From: Sulfurospirillum sp. SCADC
GTDB lineage: Bacteria; Campylobacterota; Campylobacteria; Campylobacterales; Sulfurospirillaceae
Assembly: GCF_000743525.1 (NCBI RefSeq)
Contig: NZ_JQGK01000008.1
Span: forward strand, 47,627-111,626
DNA length: 64,000 nt
Direction of reading: 5' to 3'
The notes below the pieces were generated by a model, which worked only from the letters and a program-made list of their open reading frames with translations, was not told where the DNA came from and did not search any database. Of the stretch, positions 18,624 to 27,200 are shown piece by piece. The translations under genes were made by a program, and so were the position numbers. Each line of letters starts with the position of its first letter. The first letter of the stretch is position 1.

Positions 18624-19487
18624 TTGAAAACCTTAACTGTAGCACATTCGCCCGATGCTGATGATATTTTTATGTATTATGCCATTAAATTTGGCTGGGT
18701 GAGCACTCCTGATGTGACCTTTGAAAACCTCGCTTTAGACATTGAAACACTCAATGTGGAAGCGCTGAAAAACAGTTATGACATCACCGCGATTAGCTTT
18801 GCGCTTTACCCTAAAATTCGCAGTGAATACGCACTGTTACGCACGGCGGTTAGCTTTGGAGAAGGCTATGGTCCCAAACTGGTGAAGCAAAAAGAGACTA
18901 AACTCAAACGCAATTTTAAAGTCGCTCTGAGTGGAACCCATACGACCAATGCGCTTTTATTTAAAATCGCCTATCCTGAAGCGCGCATCGTCTATAAAAA
19001 CTTTTTAGAGATCGAGCAAGCGGTACTGGAAGGCGAAGTGGACGCGGGGGTTTTGATTCATGAGAGTATCCTCAATTTTAGCGATGAACTGGTCGTAGAG
19101 CGAGAACTCTGGGACATCTGGAAAGAGCTGTGTAAAGAGGAGCTTCCGTTGCCACTTGGCGGTATGGCGCTTCGTCGTTCGATGCCCATTTCGCGAGCGA
19201 TTGTCTGTGAATACGCACTCATTCAAGCCGTAGATGTGGCACACACGCACCAAGGGCTTCTCTCTAAAATGTTGCTTGAGCGAAACCTCGTTCGAGTCGA
19301 CCAAGCAACATTGAAAAAATACCTTGGACTTTATGCCAACGAACACTCCATCGAGATGAACGATCTTCAGTACCAAGCGATTGACACGCTCTTTGAGATC
19401 GGCTTTAAACATGGCTTTTACGACCAATCCATCAAGGCACGTGACTATCTTATTCCCAAAGAATACACCGCGTTGAGGAATAGCTGA
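18624..19487 (+). CDS. mqnD: 1,4-dihydroxy-6-naphthoate synthase (futalosine pathway)
   Basis: The opening KTLTVAHSPDADDIFMYYA and the later ALSGTHTTNALLFKIAYPEA, VDAGVLIHE and PLPLGGMALRR are signatures of MqnD, a periplasmic-binding-protein-like fold that cleaves cyclic dehypoxanthine futalosine in menaquinone synthesis. The protein is 287 aa from TTG 18624, which is five bases from aagga; ATG 18618 lies on top of that Shine-Dalgarno and would add two residues. The same gene precedes fliQ and murB in Campylobacter. Menaquinone serves the respiratory enzymes encoded elsewhere in the window. Confidence 0.9.
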   Translation: MKTLTVAHSPDADDIFMYYAIKFGWVSTPDVTFENLALDIETLNVEALKNSYDITAISFALYPKIRSEYALLRTAVSFGEGYGPKLVKQKETKLKRNFKVALSGTHTTNALLFKIAYPEARIVYKNFLEIEQAVLEGEVDAGVLIHESILNFSDELVVERELWDIWKELCKEELPLPLGGMALRRSMPISRAIVCEYALIQAVDVAHTHQGLLSKMLLERNLVRVDQATLKKYLGLYANEHSIEMNDLQYQAIDTLFEIGFKHGFYDQSIKARDYLIPKEYTALRNS

Positions 19488-19488
19488 T

Positions 19489-19755
19489 ATGGAAGCAAAA
19501 CTCATTGGTCTTGGCGTTGAAACGTTTAAAATAGCCCTGCTTCTTTCTATGCCGATGCTAATGGCAGGACTTGTTGCAGGTCTGGCGATTAGTATTTTTC
19601 AAGCCGTAACGCAAATCAATGAATCCACGCTGAGCTTTGTACCCAAAATTCTTATCACCATTGTCGTTGCCATTTTGACCATGCCGTGGATGATGAACAT
19701 GATGATCGAGTTTACCACTCGCATGATTGATATGATCCCTTCGTTTATCTTTTAA
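19489..19755 (+). CDS. fliQ: Flagellar export apparatus protein FliQ
   Basis: 88 aa with two transmembrane helices (about 15-38 and 50-75), the standard FliQ size. The motif GLAISIFQAVTQINESTLSFVPK is the family core, joined by SMPMLMAGLVAG before it. Part of the FliPQR export gate in the flagellar basal body. Starts two bases after the mqnD stop and its own stop abuts the murB ATG. Standing apart from other flagellar genes is usual for this phylum. Confidence 0.95.
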   Translation: MEAKLIGLGVETFKIALLLSMPMLMAGLVAGLAISIFQAVTQINESTLSFVPKILITIVVAILTMPWMMNMMIEFTTRMIDMIPSFIF

Positions 19756-20529
19756 ATGACAAAATCTGTTAATTTTTCGACCTATTCAAGCATCAAAATT
19801 GGTCCAACCCTCGATGTTTTACTGCTAGATTCTCTGATGCCTCTGCCTTTGGGCTACCGCCTGATTGGAGGTGCAAACAACCTTCTGATAAGCCCTACAC
19901 CGCCACCCCTTGCGATGCTAGACAAATGTTTTGACTTCATTCGTTTAGAAGAAAACAGTTTACATGTAGGCGGTGCGACGCCCAGTGGAAAGATGCTCTC
20001 GTTTGCTAAAAAACACGATCTCTCGGGCTTCGAGCTGATGCAAAAACTCCCCGGCACGCTAGGAGGCATGGTCGCGATGAACGCAGGACTCAAAGAGTGG
20101 GAAATTTTCAACCACCTCATCGCGATTCGAACCGAACAAGGCTGGATTCCAAAATCACAGATAGAGCACGGCTACCGCTTCGCTAAACTAGAGGGCATTG
20201 TCTATGAAGCCACCTTTACATGTAAAAAGGGTTTTGATGAAAATCTGCTAGCAATGTTCAAACAAATGCGCGACAATCAACCCAAAGAGCCCAGTGCCGG
20301 AAGCTGTTTCAAAAACCCTGTGGGACACTATGCTGGCAAACTCATCGAAGAGGCAGGATTTAAAGGCAAAAAAGTTGGTGCGATGATGTTTAGCCCTGTG
20401 CACGCCAACTTCTTGGTCAATCTTGGAGGCGGAACGTATGAGCAAGCGAGCGAGCTGATTGCATCGGTAAAAGAAGCAGTTTTAAAGCGCTTTGAAGTCG
20501 TACTAGAAGAAGAGATTATGATTCTCTAG
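19756..20529 (+). CDS. murB: UDP-N-acetylenolpyruvoylglucosamine reductase
   Basis: 257 aa, the short form usual in Campylobacterota. FAD-binding motifs: SSIKIGPTL, LIGGANNLL and LPGTLGGMVAMNAG; the catalytic Ser lies in PSAGSCFKNP, and IEEAGFKGKKVGAMMFSPVHANFLVN near the end is the substrate-side signature. Makes UDP-MurNAc for peptidoglycan. The ATG directly follows the fliQ stop. Contains one exact and one near copy of the palindrome, encoding FTCK (20216) and SLHVGG (19960). Confidence 0.94.
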   Translation: MTKSVNFSTYSSIKIGPTLDVLLLDSLMPLPLGYRLIGGANNLLISPTPPPLAMLDKCFDFIRLEENSLHVGGATPSGKMLSFAKKHDLSGFELMQKLPGTLGGMVAMNAGLKEWEIFNHLIAIRTEQGWIPKSQIEHGYRFAKLEGIVYEATFTCKKGFDENLLAMFKQMRDNQPKEPSAGSCFKNPVGHYAGKLIEEAGFKGKKVGAMMFSPVHANFLVNLGGGTYEQASELIASVKEAVLKRFEVVLEEEIMIL

Positions 20530-20548
20530 CGTTACATGTAAAGCTTGT

Positions 20549-21550
20549 TTAATAAAAAATATCTTTCGATGAACTACGCACTTTCAAATCGGCGACGGTA
20601 ACAAAAGCGCCTTTATGATAGGCTTCCACAGCACAGCGTCCTATCATCGCGGCATTATCGGAGCAAAATTCCATCTTCGCGGTGTGCAGTTTGGCTTTTT
20701 TGGAGGCGCAAAAAGCTTCAAGTTCACGGCGTAAGTAGAGATTGGCACTCGCCCCTCCAACGACACCAAAATGTTCTACGTTGCGCTCTTTATACGCTTT
20801 TTTGATCTTTTGCATCAGATGTGCCACCGCGACGCGTTGAAACGAAGCACAGATGTCGCAAAGAGTTTGCTCATCCAAATTTCCGTGTGCTTCAATGCAG
20901 AGTCTCACTTGGTTTTTAAGCCCTGAATAGCTAAAGGCAAGCAACGACGAAGAGGTGCCTTGCAGTGGAATCGTAAAATCAAACCGTTTGGCATCGCCTC
21001 TTTTGGCATAGCTTTCGATGATAGCGCCTGCAGGATACGGTAGTCCCAGCATTTTGCCGACTTTGTCAAAACTCTCGCCAAAGCTGTCATCCATCGTTGT
21101 GGCAAGCAGTGTTATCTCTTCCAAACTCTTTACATGTAAAAGCTGTGTGTGTCCGCCAGAGACCAGTAAAACATCCATTGGGAACAGTGTTTCAGCCTCG
21201 ATAAACAAAGAGCAGATATGCCCTTTAAGATGGTTAATGCCCAACAGTGGCAGATCCAGTGCAACACTGAGCGCTTTTGCCATACTGACACCCTCAACGA
21301 GTGTCACGGAGAGTCCCGGCTCGTTCGTGACCGCAATGGCTTTGAGCTCGTTAAAATAAGGCTTTGCCTCTTCCAGTATCTTGGGCAGTGTTACCGCATG
21401 CAGACGGGCAGCCAGTTCAGGAACCACGCCACCGTACTGGGCATGTTCTGCATCTTGGGAGATTTTTTTATGAAACAGAAGCTGTTTATCACTAAGTCTT
21501 GTAATGGCAATTGAGCTATCATCGCAGCTGCTTTCAATGCTTAAAATCAT
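20549..21550 (-). CDS. tsaD: tRNA N6-adenosine threonylcarbamoyltransferase
   Basis: 333 aa of the Kae1/TsaD family. Metal-binding His107 and His111 in GINHLKGHICS, the GGVVPELAARLH motif at about 40-51 and the VGGASANLYLR loop are clear. Transfers the threonylcarbamoyl group to A37 of ANN-decoding tRNAs, working with TsaB/TsaE. The ATG abuts the stop of the upstream VanY-like gene. Convergent with murB across a 19-bp gap that holds one palindrome copy. Confidence 0.95.
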   Translation of the reverse strand: MILSIESSCDDSSIAITRLSDKQLLFHKKISQDAEHAQYGGVVPELAARLHAVTLPKILEEAKPYFNELKAIAVTNEPGLSVTLVEGVSMAKALSVALDLPLLGINHLKGHICSLFIEAETLFPMDVLLVSGGHTQLLHVKSLEEITLLATTMDDSFGESFDKVGKMLGLPYPAGAIIESYAKRGDAKRFDFTIPLQGTSSSLLAFSYSGLKNQVRLCIEAHGNLDEQTLCDICASFQRVAVAHLMQKIKKAYKERNVEHFGVVGGASANLYLRRELEAFCASKKAKLHTAKMEFCSDNAAMIGRCAVEAYHKGAFVTVADLKVRSSSKDIFY

Positions 21551-22297
21551 CTAGACAATCTTCACGTGCCACGGCTCAAATCTGACACCATCGCCATTGC
21601 CGATGGTGTAGCGTGTTGAGACATAGGAGAGTTTTTGCAAATTCCAAAACTCCTCCGTACGGGCAAAATTCGCCGTAAAATTTTGATGTCCCCACCCCTT
21701 TTTCCCCACGTCAAAATCGCCCACAGAGTGGTAAGAGAAGCCTGGTGGAACAAGTGAGCGCGATGCCATGGTGATGTTGCCATTTTCTCGTTTGATTTTG
21801 TCCAAATGAAGACTCATCTGTTTGATCACACTGCGCACACCTGAGGTTAAAACAAGGGTCGGTCCAATATCTTTCATCAAACGAAGCAAAAGCTCTTGAG
21901 AGATGTCACGGTAAACATAATGCCCCGTACCTTCTATCTTGATCACATCTTTCTCTTCAATCGTATCGCTTAAATGCGCAACCGTACGCTTACCGTAAAA
22001 GCCATAGATCACAGGATCAGTGTAAAAAACTTCCTCCATATACGCAATTTCAGCAGGCGTGAAGGCACCAATTTTAGAGAAATTTTTAGCGATTTTAAGG
22101 GTTTCATCAAAAGAGATTAGGTTGAAGTTGGCATACCCAACGGTGTGTTCCACCTTATCCAGTTTTTGGATGATGGATTCAAAGGTAGCTTTGTGTTCAT
22201 TTTGAATCCAAATATCAGGATGCTTGAGCTCATCTGCTTGCGCAAGACTGCCTACAAGCGTGGCGCCCATCACTCCTAAAAAATCTCTTCGTATCAT
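21551..22297 (-). CDS. VanY-like D-alanyl-D-alanine carboxypeptidase (peptidase M15), Tat-type signal
   Basis: 248 aa. The N-terminus IRRDFLGVMGATLVG looks like a Tat signal peptide. Zinc ligands of the M15 fold are visible: SYHSVGDFD (His190 and Asp196) and EPWH (Glu241, His244), with TSGVRS at 151-156 before them. Predicted to trim peptidoglycan stem peptides in the periplasm. The long region between the signal and the catalytic domain (about 25-140) is not one I recognise. The stop abuts tsaD. Confidence 0.75.
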   Translation of the reverse strand: MIRRDFLGVMGATLVGSLAQADELKHPDIWIQNEHKATFESIIQKLDKVEHTVGYANFNLISFDETLKIAKNFSKIGAFTPAEIAYMEEVFYTDPVIYGFYGKRTVAHLSDTIEEKDVIKIEGTGHYVYRDISQELLLRLMKDIGPTLVLTSGVRSVIKQMSLHLDKIKRENGNITMASRSLVPPGFSYHSVGDFDVGKKGWGHQNFTANFARTEEFWNLQKLSYVSTRYTIGNGDGVRFEPWHVKIV

Positions 22298-22328
22298 CGT
22301 TGCCCTATCTATTCATTATTCTATGTGA

Positions 22329-25214
22329 TTATAACATGTGCGCTTGATTTTGCAATAAGAGCTCGACATCGTGCGCAGGGATCGGTTTGCTAAAGAGGTA
22401 CCCTTGCATCAATTCGCACCCACTGCTGTAAATAAACTCTTTTTGCCCTTTTGTCTCCACCCCTTCTGCAAGCACCTTAAGACCAAGCCCACGACCCAGT
22501 TCAATAATGGTGCGTGCAATCGCGCGATCTGCCCCGCTCTCTTCCAAATTTTGCACAAAACTTTGATCGATTTTAAGCTTGGTAATCGGAAGCTGTTTCA
22601 GGTACGCCAACGAAGAGTGTCCTGTTCCAAAATCATCGATGGAGATGTCTACTCCCAGTTCTCGAAAACGCTTTAAAAGGGCGATGGATTTGCTGGTATC
22701 TTTCATAATAAACCGCTCCACAATCTCCATCTCAATCCACTCAGGCTTGCACCCATTCTCACGCAAACTTTGAATCATAAACGCAACCAAACCTGTAGAT
22801 TCAAGCTGTTTTCCTGCAATATTAATGGCAATTTTGCCAGGATTGAGTCCTCTGTCGTACCATACTTTGAGCTGACGCATCACCTCAGTGATCACCCAAT
22901 TTCCAATCTCAACGATCAATTCGCTCTCTTCAGCCACATGAATAAAATACCCAGGAGCCGTTAAACCGCGGGTAGGGTGATTCCACCGTATCAATGCTTC
23001 AAAGCCAACAATTTGCTCCGTTTGAAGGTTGACTTGGGGCTGGTAAAACACCACAAATTCATTGTTTGCCAACGCTTTTTGTAAACTTTTCTCCACTTCA
23101 AGATGCTCATTGGTCTCTTGGTTCATCTCTTGGTCAAAAAAGACGTAGCGATTACGCCCTTTGGATTTGGCTTTGTACATCGCAATATCTGCATTTTTAA
23201 GAAGCTTACTCGCTGTTTCACCATCATTGGGATAGACACTCACCCCTATACTCATCGTGATTTTAAAGCTCTCATCCCCCAGAAAAAAGGGCTCTTGGAA
23301 GGCAGCAACCAGTTTTTTAATCGCAATAAAAATATCGCTCACATCTTTACAGCCATCGAGCAAGACGATAAATTCATCTCCGCTCAGACGTGCTACCGTA
23401 TCGGTCTCGCGCACACTGCTTTGCATCCGTCCTGCAATCGTTTTTAAAAGCATATCGCCGGCATCATGCCCCAACGAATCATTGACACTTTTAAATTTAT
23501 CGACATCCACAAACATCACGCCAAGTACTTTGTGATCACGACTCGCTTTTTTGATCGACTGGGTGAGTCTGTCTTGCAAAAGATTGCGGTTGGGAAGCCC
23601 CGTGAGCGTATCGTGTTCGACTTGATGGATTAAGAGTTTTTTCTGCTTTTTATTCTCTTCCTCAAGCTCTTTACGCATCGTAATATCGCGCACAGAGCAG
23701 TGCTGAATCATGCCTTTGTCCATGCGAATCGTTGTCATCATCACACTGATCCAAAAGAGTGCTCCATCACACGCTCTGGCTTGCCACTCAAATTTATGCA
23801 CCCCTTGTTGCGACGCTAACGCATTCATCCAGAGCGCTTTTTCATAGGAGCTTTGATCGTCGGGTTGAAATTTAGGAGAGAGGTTGGAGAGGGTGACATT
23901 GATAAGCTCTTTTTTATCGCTGGCTTTAAACATGCGCACAATGGCTTCGTTACAATCGACAAAAATACCCTCTTTGAGCAACCAAATCCCATCGGCAGAC
24001 TTTTGGTACAGTGTCTCAAACACCAATTTTTGCTCGCGAATCTGTTTGTTGCTCAGCAACAGATGATTTTCATAGCGTGAAAGTACGGATCGAAGCTTCG
24101 TTGAGATGAAAAACATAACGCCCATCACGAGCAGCATAATGATCAGGGAAACGGCTAGCATATTGATAATAGTAGATTGCATTTTTGTACGTAGCAGCTG
24201 CTCCTGCTCTAAAAGCGCACTGTTCTCTTCGGAAAGATACACACCGGTTCCAATAACCCACTGAAAATTCGGTATAGGACGAATAAAAGAGATCTTGCTT
24301 CGATCCTCTGCGGTGGGATGATAAGAGGCGACATAGGTCATGAAAAACCCCTCAAGATTTCGCTTGCCGCCTTCGACAATATCTTTGATCACGGAATGCC
24401 CATTAATCACGACATTGAGTCTGTTTTTTCCCACCAGCGAGTGATCACCATGCGAGATGGTGTACCCATCGTAGTCGTACGCAAAGATATACCCGTATTC
24501 ACCGTATTTGGTATTTAACAGCAGTTTTTGGGTCTCTTTTTTGATGCGCTCTCGCACTTCATCTTCATACCGACCACTGGCGACATAGATATTTAAAGGA
24601 GAAAACTGTCGTACATAGCCTATTTTAGTGCGTACATTTTCATCTCGAGGGTTTTTCCAAGGGTAAACTAAAGAGAAAGCCTCTTCTGCTTTAAGCCGCT
24701 CAATCCCCTCTTTGATAAAAAATCGACCGTTCTCATCTTGCTCATCAAGAAAATTCTTACCCTCTAACTCTTTATTGGCACCGTGCATGACACACGTTCC
24801 ATCCAGCCCAAACACCACATAATACCCACTCAAATCGCTAAAAAAGCGTGTGTCTCGAAGTTTTGTTTTAATTTTTTGCAAGATCTGTTCACGGGGAAGA
24901 TTAGGATTTTCGGTGTAAATATCGTTGATAATTTGATAGGCAAGATTGACAATATTTTTGATCTCGTCTTTGGCTTCACGCATCAAAAATTTTTCATTTT
25001 CATTGATATATTCTACGAGCTTATCAATGCGCTCTTGCGCTTGCGCTTTGGAACGTTTCACATACGCAATGCGTTCATTTTCAAGGGATTTTTTATACTC
25101 CGCACGCTCTGCGGTGATCACAATGATCAACGTAATTGAAAAGGTCAGCAAAATGGCAAACGCTGGCAAAAAAACAATCCATTTGGTAATATTTTGTTTC
25201 TTTAAGCTCAGCAA
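22329..25214 (-). CDS. Cache-PAS-GGDEF-EAL cyclic-di-GMP signalling protein
   Basis: 961 aa. Order: transmembrane helix 1 (about 12-33), periplasmic double Cache-type sensor (about 100-340, with repeated GYVRQFSPLNIYVASG and SFIRPIPNFQWVIGTG elements), transmembrane helix 2 (about 350-373), PAS (about 395-515), GGDEF as RLSGDEFIVL (about 610-620) and EAL as FEALIRWNHP, with DDFGTGHSS intact. Both domains keep their key residues, so synthesis and breakdown of cyclic di-GMP are both possible. Start is TTG at 25214, seven bases after ggag. Confidence 0.9.
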   Translation of the reverse strand: MLSLKKQNITKWIVFLPAFAILLTFSITLIIVITAERAEYKKSLENERIAYVKRSKAQAQERIDKLVEYINENEKFLMREAKDEIKNIVNLAYQIINDIYTENPNLPREQILQKIKTKLRDTRFFSDLSGYYVVFGLDGTCVMHGANKELEGKNFLDEQDENGRFFIKEGIERLKAEEAFSLVYPWKNPRDENVRTKIGYVRQFSPLNIYVASGRYEDEVRERIKKETQKLLLNTKYGEYGYIFAYDYDGYTISHGDHSLVGKNRLNVVINGHSVIKDIVEGGKRNLEGFFMTYVASYHPTAEDRSKISFIRPIPNFQWVIGTGVYLSEENSALLEQEQLLRTKMQSTIINMLAVSLIIMLLVMGVMFFISTKLRSVLSRYENHLLLSNKQIREQKLVFETLYQKSADGIWLLKEGIFVDCNEAIVRMFKASDKKELINVTLSNLSPKFQPDDQSSYEKALWMNALASQQGVHKFEWQARACDGALFWISVMMTTIRMDKGMIQHCSVRDITMRKELEEENKKQKKLLIHQVEHDTLTGLPNRNLLQDRLTQSIKKASRDHKVLGVMFVDVDKFKSVNDSLGHDAGDMLLKTIAGRMQSSVRETDTVARLSGDEFIVLLDGCKDVSDIFIAIKKLVAAFQEPFFLGDESFKITMSIGVSVYPNDGETASKLLKNADIAMYKAKSKGRNRYVFFDQEMNQETNEHLEVEKSLQKALANNEFVVFYQPQVNLQTEQIVGFEALIRWNHPTRGLTAPGYFIHVAEESELIVEIGNWVITEVMRQLKVWYDRGLNPGKIAINIAGKQLESTGLVAFMIQSLRENGCKPEWIEMEIVERFIMKDTSKSIALLKRFRELGVDISIDDFGTGHSSLAYLKQLPITKLKIDQSFVQNLEESGADRAIARTIIELGRGLGLKVLAEGVETKGQKEFIYSSGCELMQGYLFSKPIPAHDVELLLQNQAHML

Positions 25215-25237
25215 TGCGCACTCCAGCCTGATAAGGA

Positions 25238-25831
25238 TTATTTTATGGTTATAACTTTATCAAAATTTTCTAAAATTTTGCCTACCCTCTCCTGCCATAG
25301 CTCCCTAAAAAGCACTTTTTCCGTCTCATTTAAGGTTTTTGCGAGTAACTTTTGCATCAAAGGCGCTAAACGTGGGTCTTGTTCAATGTTTTGAGGCTCA
25401 TACGCCACATCCACAAAAGCTTCGGTATCCACGCGAATGATTCTTACATGTAAAGGAATATCGGCATTAAAAACCATCAAATCGTTACGTCGATACGCAC
25501 CGCCTAGCCCTTTAAATCCCCATGAATCCGTTGCCCCCGTGATCAGGGAAAACGCATTGGCGATCACACCGGTTGTGCCTTCATTTTGGCGCTCTTTAAA
25601 CAATACTTTCACCGCACCTCGCTCTGGCAGGGCGTGAGGATAAAGTGCTTTTAGCCCTTCTCGCACCATCAGATACGCTCCTGCCATTGTCGGGCAGCTG
25701 TGCCCTGCACTTTTGACCACATCGCCATAGCTAAACGTGATTTTGCCCTCTTCGAAAGCACCTAAAACGTCAGAAAGTGGGTCATAGAGCGTTATAGAGT
25801 CTGTTGTATCAAAAAAAGTGGGGTATTTCAT
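25238..25831 (-). CDS. FmdE-family protein
   Basis: 197 aa. The segment SAGHSCPTMAGAYLMVREGL near residue 42 fits the FmdE family motif HxCPxxxxG, and LITGATDSWGFKGLGGAYRR follows. FmdE was named in methanogen formylmethanofuran dehydrogenase clusters, but stand-alone bacterial members have no settled function; metal binding is likely. No methanofuran genes are near. Lies between the GGDEF-EAL gene and a hairpin-rich gap, divergent from a methyltransferase. Confidence 0.6.
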   Translation of the reverse strand: MKYPTFFDTTDSITLYDPLSDVLGAFEEGKITFSYGDVVKSAGHSCPTMAGAYLMVREGLKALYPHALPERGAVKVLFKERQNEGTTGVIANAFSLITGATDSWGFKGLGGAYRRNDLMVFNADIPLHVRIIRVDTEAFVDVAYEPQNIEQDPRLAPLMQKLLAKTLNETEKVLFRELWQERVGKILENFDKVITIK

Positions 25832-25902
25832 GGCTTGCTCCTTGTTATTTAGCGACGATTTTAATACAATTTAAGAACAAAATCATTGATCTAAATTGTG
25901 TA

Positions 25903-26018
25903 GCACGAATGTTCGTGCACAATTGATTGTGCACGAAGGAAAAGCACCAAAGGTGCGTGGGCATTCTGCCGAGCAAAACCCAGTGTTAACGTAGTCTTTA
26001 GAGCTTTGCTTTAAAGAC
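25903..26018. other. Hairpin-rich intergenic region
   Basis: Holds three inverted repeats. GCACGAA (25903-25909) can pair with TTCGTGC (25912-25918); alternatively TTCGTGCACAA (25912-25922) pairs perfectly with TTGTGCACGAA (25927-25937) around a TTGA loop. GCACC-AAA-GGTGC follows at 25945-25957, and GTCTTTA/TAAAGAC with inner AGC/GCT closes a further stem at 25994-26018. No T runs follow them. Could be a small RNA, a leader of the methyltransferase gene, or decayed repeat DNA. Confidence 0.4.
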
Positions 26019-26055
26019 GTATTAAGAATTGTATATAAAATGACAAAGGTGCAGG

Positions 26056-26679
26056 ATGCAAGCATTTTGGAATGCTAAGTTTCAAACAAAAAATTTCATC
26101 TACGGGGAAGCGCCTAATAATTTTATCAAAGAAAATGCCGACCTCTTTTTAAATCTCAAAACCGTGATGTGTCTGGGCGAAGGGGAAGGGCGCAATGCCA
26201 TTTTTCTTGCCGACAAAGGGCTTGAAGTCGAAGCCCTTGATATTTCCGATGTCGCCCTGCTCAAACTGCGCAGACGGGCGAAAGAAAGCTATGTGTTTGT
26301 TAAAACGCGCCACACGCTCTTGGAGTATTGGGAGCCCGATCAACGCTACGATGCCGTGGTGTGCACCTACCTTCATCTGCCCAAAGAGAGTCAAAAAATG
26401 CTGTTTGAAAAATCACTCGAAGCGCTGGCACCACATGGCTATTTTGTGGCAGAACTCTTCAGCGAGAGCCAGATTCATTTTGAAAGTGGTGGACCTAAAA
26501 ATATCGCGTTGCTGTATGATCTTAACGATATTTTGGACATTGCAAAAGCACTTCCATGCAAAATTCTCAAACTCGCCCAAGAGGTCATCGTCTTAAACGA
26601 AGGCGACAAACATGTCGGACGTGCGAGTGTCATTCGCATTATTTTACAAAAGCTTGATCAGTCTCCAATCGTCCCATAG
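26056..26679 (+). CDS. Class I SAM-dependent methyltransferase (TehB-like)
   Basis: 207 aa. Opens FWNAKFQTKNFIYGEAPNNF, typical of small TehB-like methyltransferases, then the SAM motif I as VMCLGEGEGRNAIFLA (about 37-52) and the acidic ribose contact in VEALDIS. DAVVCTYLHLP is motif IV. The substrate is unknown; thiol or oxyanion detoxification is known for some relatives. Its end overlaps the convergent lipoprotein gene by 22 bp. Confidence 0.75.
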   Translation: MQAFWNAKFQTKNFIYGEAPNNFIKENADLFLNLKTVMCLGEGEGRNAIFLADKGLEVEALDISDVALLKLRRRAKESYVFVKTRHTLLEYWEPDQRYDAVVCTYLHLPKESQKMLFEKSLEALAPHGYFVAELFSESQIHFESGGPKNIALLYDLNDILDIAKALPCKILKLAQEVIVLNEGDKHVGRASVIRIILQKLDQSPIVP

Positions 26680-27200
26680 TAACGACTTCGCTCAAGATTT
26701 TCAACCCATTTGTACTCAGGATCATCGTCTAGCTTTGCCCAGTAAAGCACGCCTGAATGACGCCAAGGATCGATCAAGATGCCTGTTCGAAACGGCGCTC
26801 CTTTGGCAACCACGACGACGGAGTTGTGTTCGTTAAACTCGCCCTTATTCGCCACACCCCAACGCAGATCAAAACTGTGGTATTTGAGATTTTTCAGATG
26901 GGTGATCATATCTTCGCTCCACTCGTAGCAAAGTCCTCGCTCTTTGAGCCCCGTGTTGATCAAAAAATTATGAAAGGTTGGCGGATAAACCAACCCATAA
27001 CGTTCCGCCAAGATCTGCGGATACAGCAGTGCTTCGTACGCAAACATGCGCGCCTCTTGATAGTCCACTGTGTCGCTCAACTGCGTCAGCTCATTGGTCA
27101 GTGCGGAGACGTTATTGGGCGTTACATGTAAAGCGTCTTGCTTGGCACTGCAGCCTGCAAACAGAAGCGAAACGATAAACAACAAAAGGAGCTGTTTCAT
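26658..27200 (-). CDS. Uncharacterised lipoprotein
   Basis: 180 aa. A clear lipobox LFAGCS puts the modified cysteine at about residue 17. The mature part has LRWGVANKGEFNEHNSVVVVAKG and GILIDPWRHSGVLYWAK, a conserved-looking soluble domain I cannot name. The start overlaps the stop of the metallophosphoesterase gene by 4 bp, so the two are coupled. Contains one palindrome copy encoding ALHVTP just after the lipobox. Confidence 0.65.
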   Translation of the reverse strand: MKQLLLLFIVSLLFAGCSAKQDALHVTPNNVSALTNELTQLSDTVDYQEARMFAYEALLYPQILAERYGLVYPPTFHNFLINTGLKERGLCYEWSEDMITHLKNLKYHSFDLRWGVANKGEFNEHNSVVVVAKGAPFRTGILIDPWRHSGVLYWAKLDDDPEYKWVENLERSRYYGTIGD

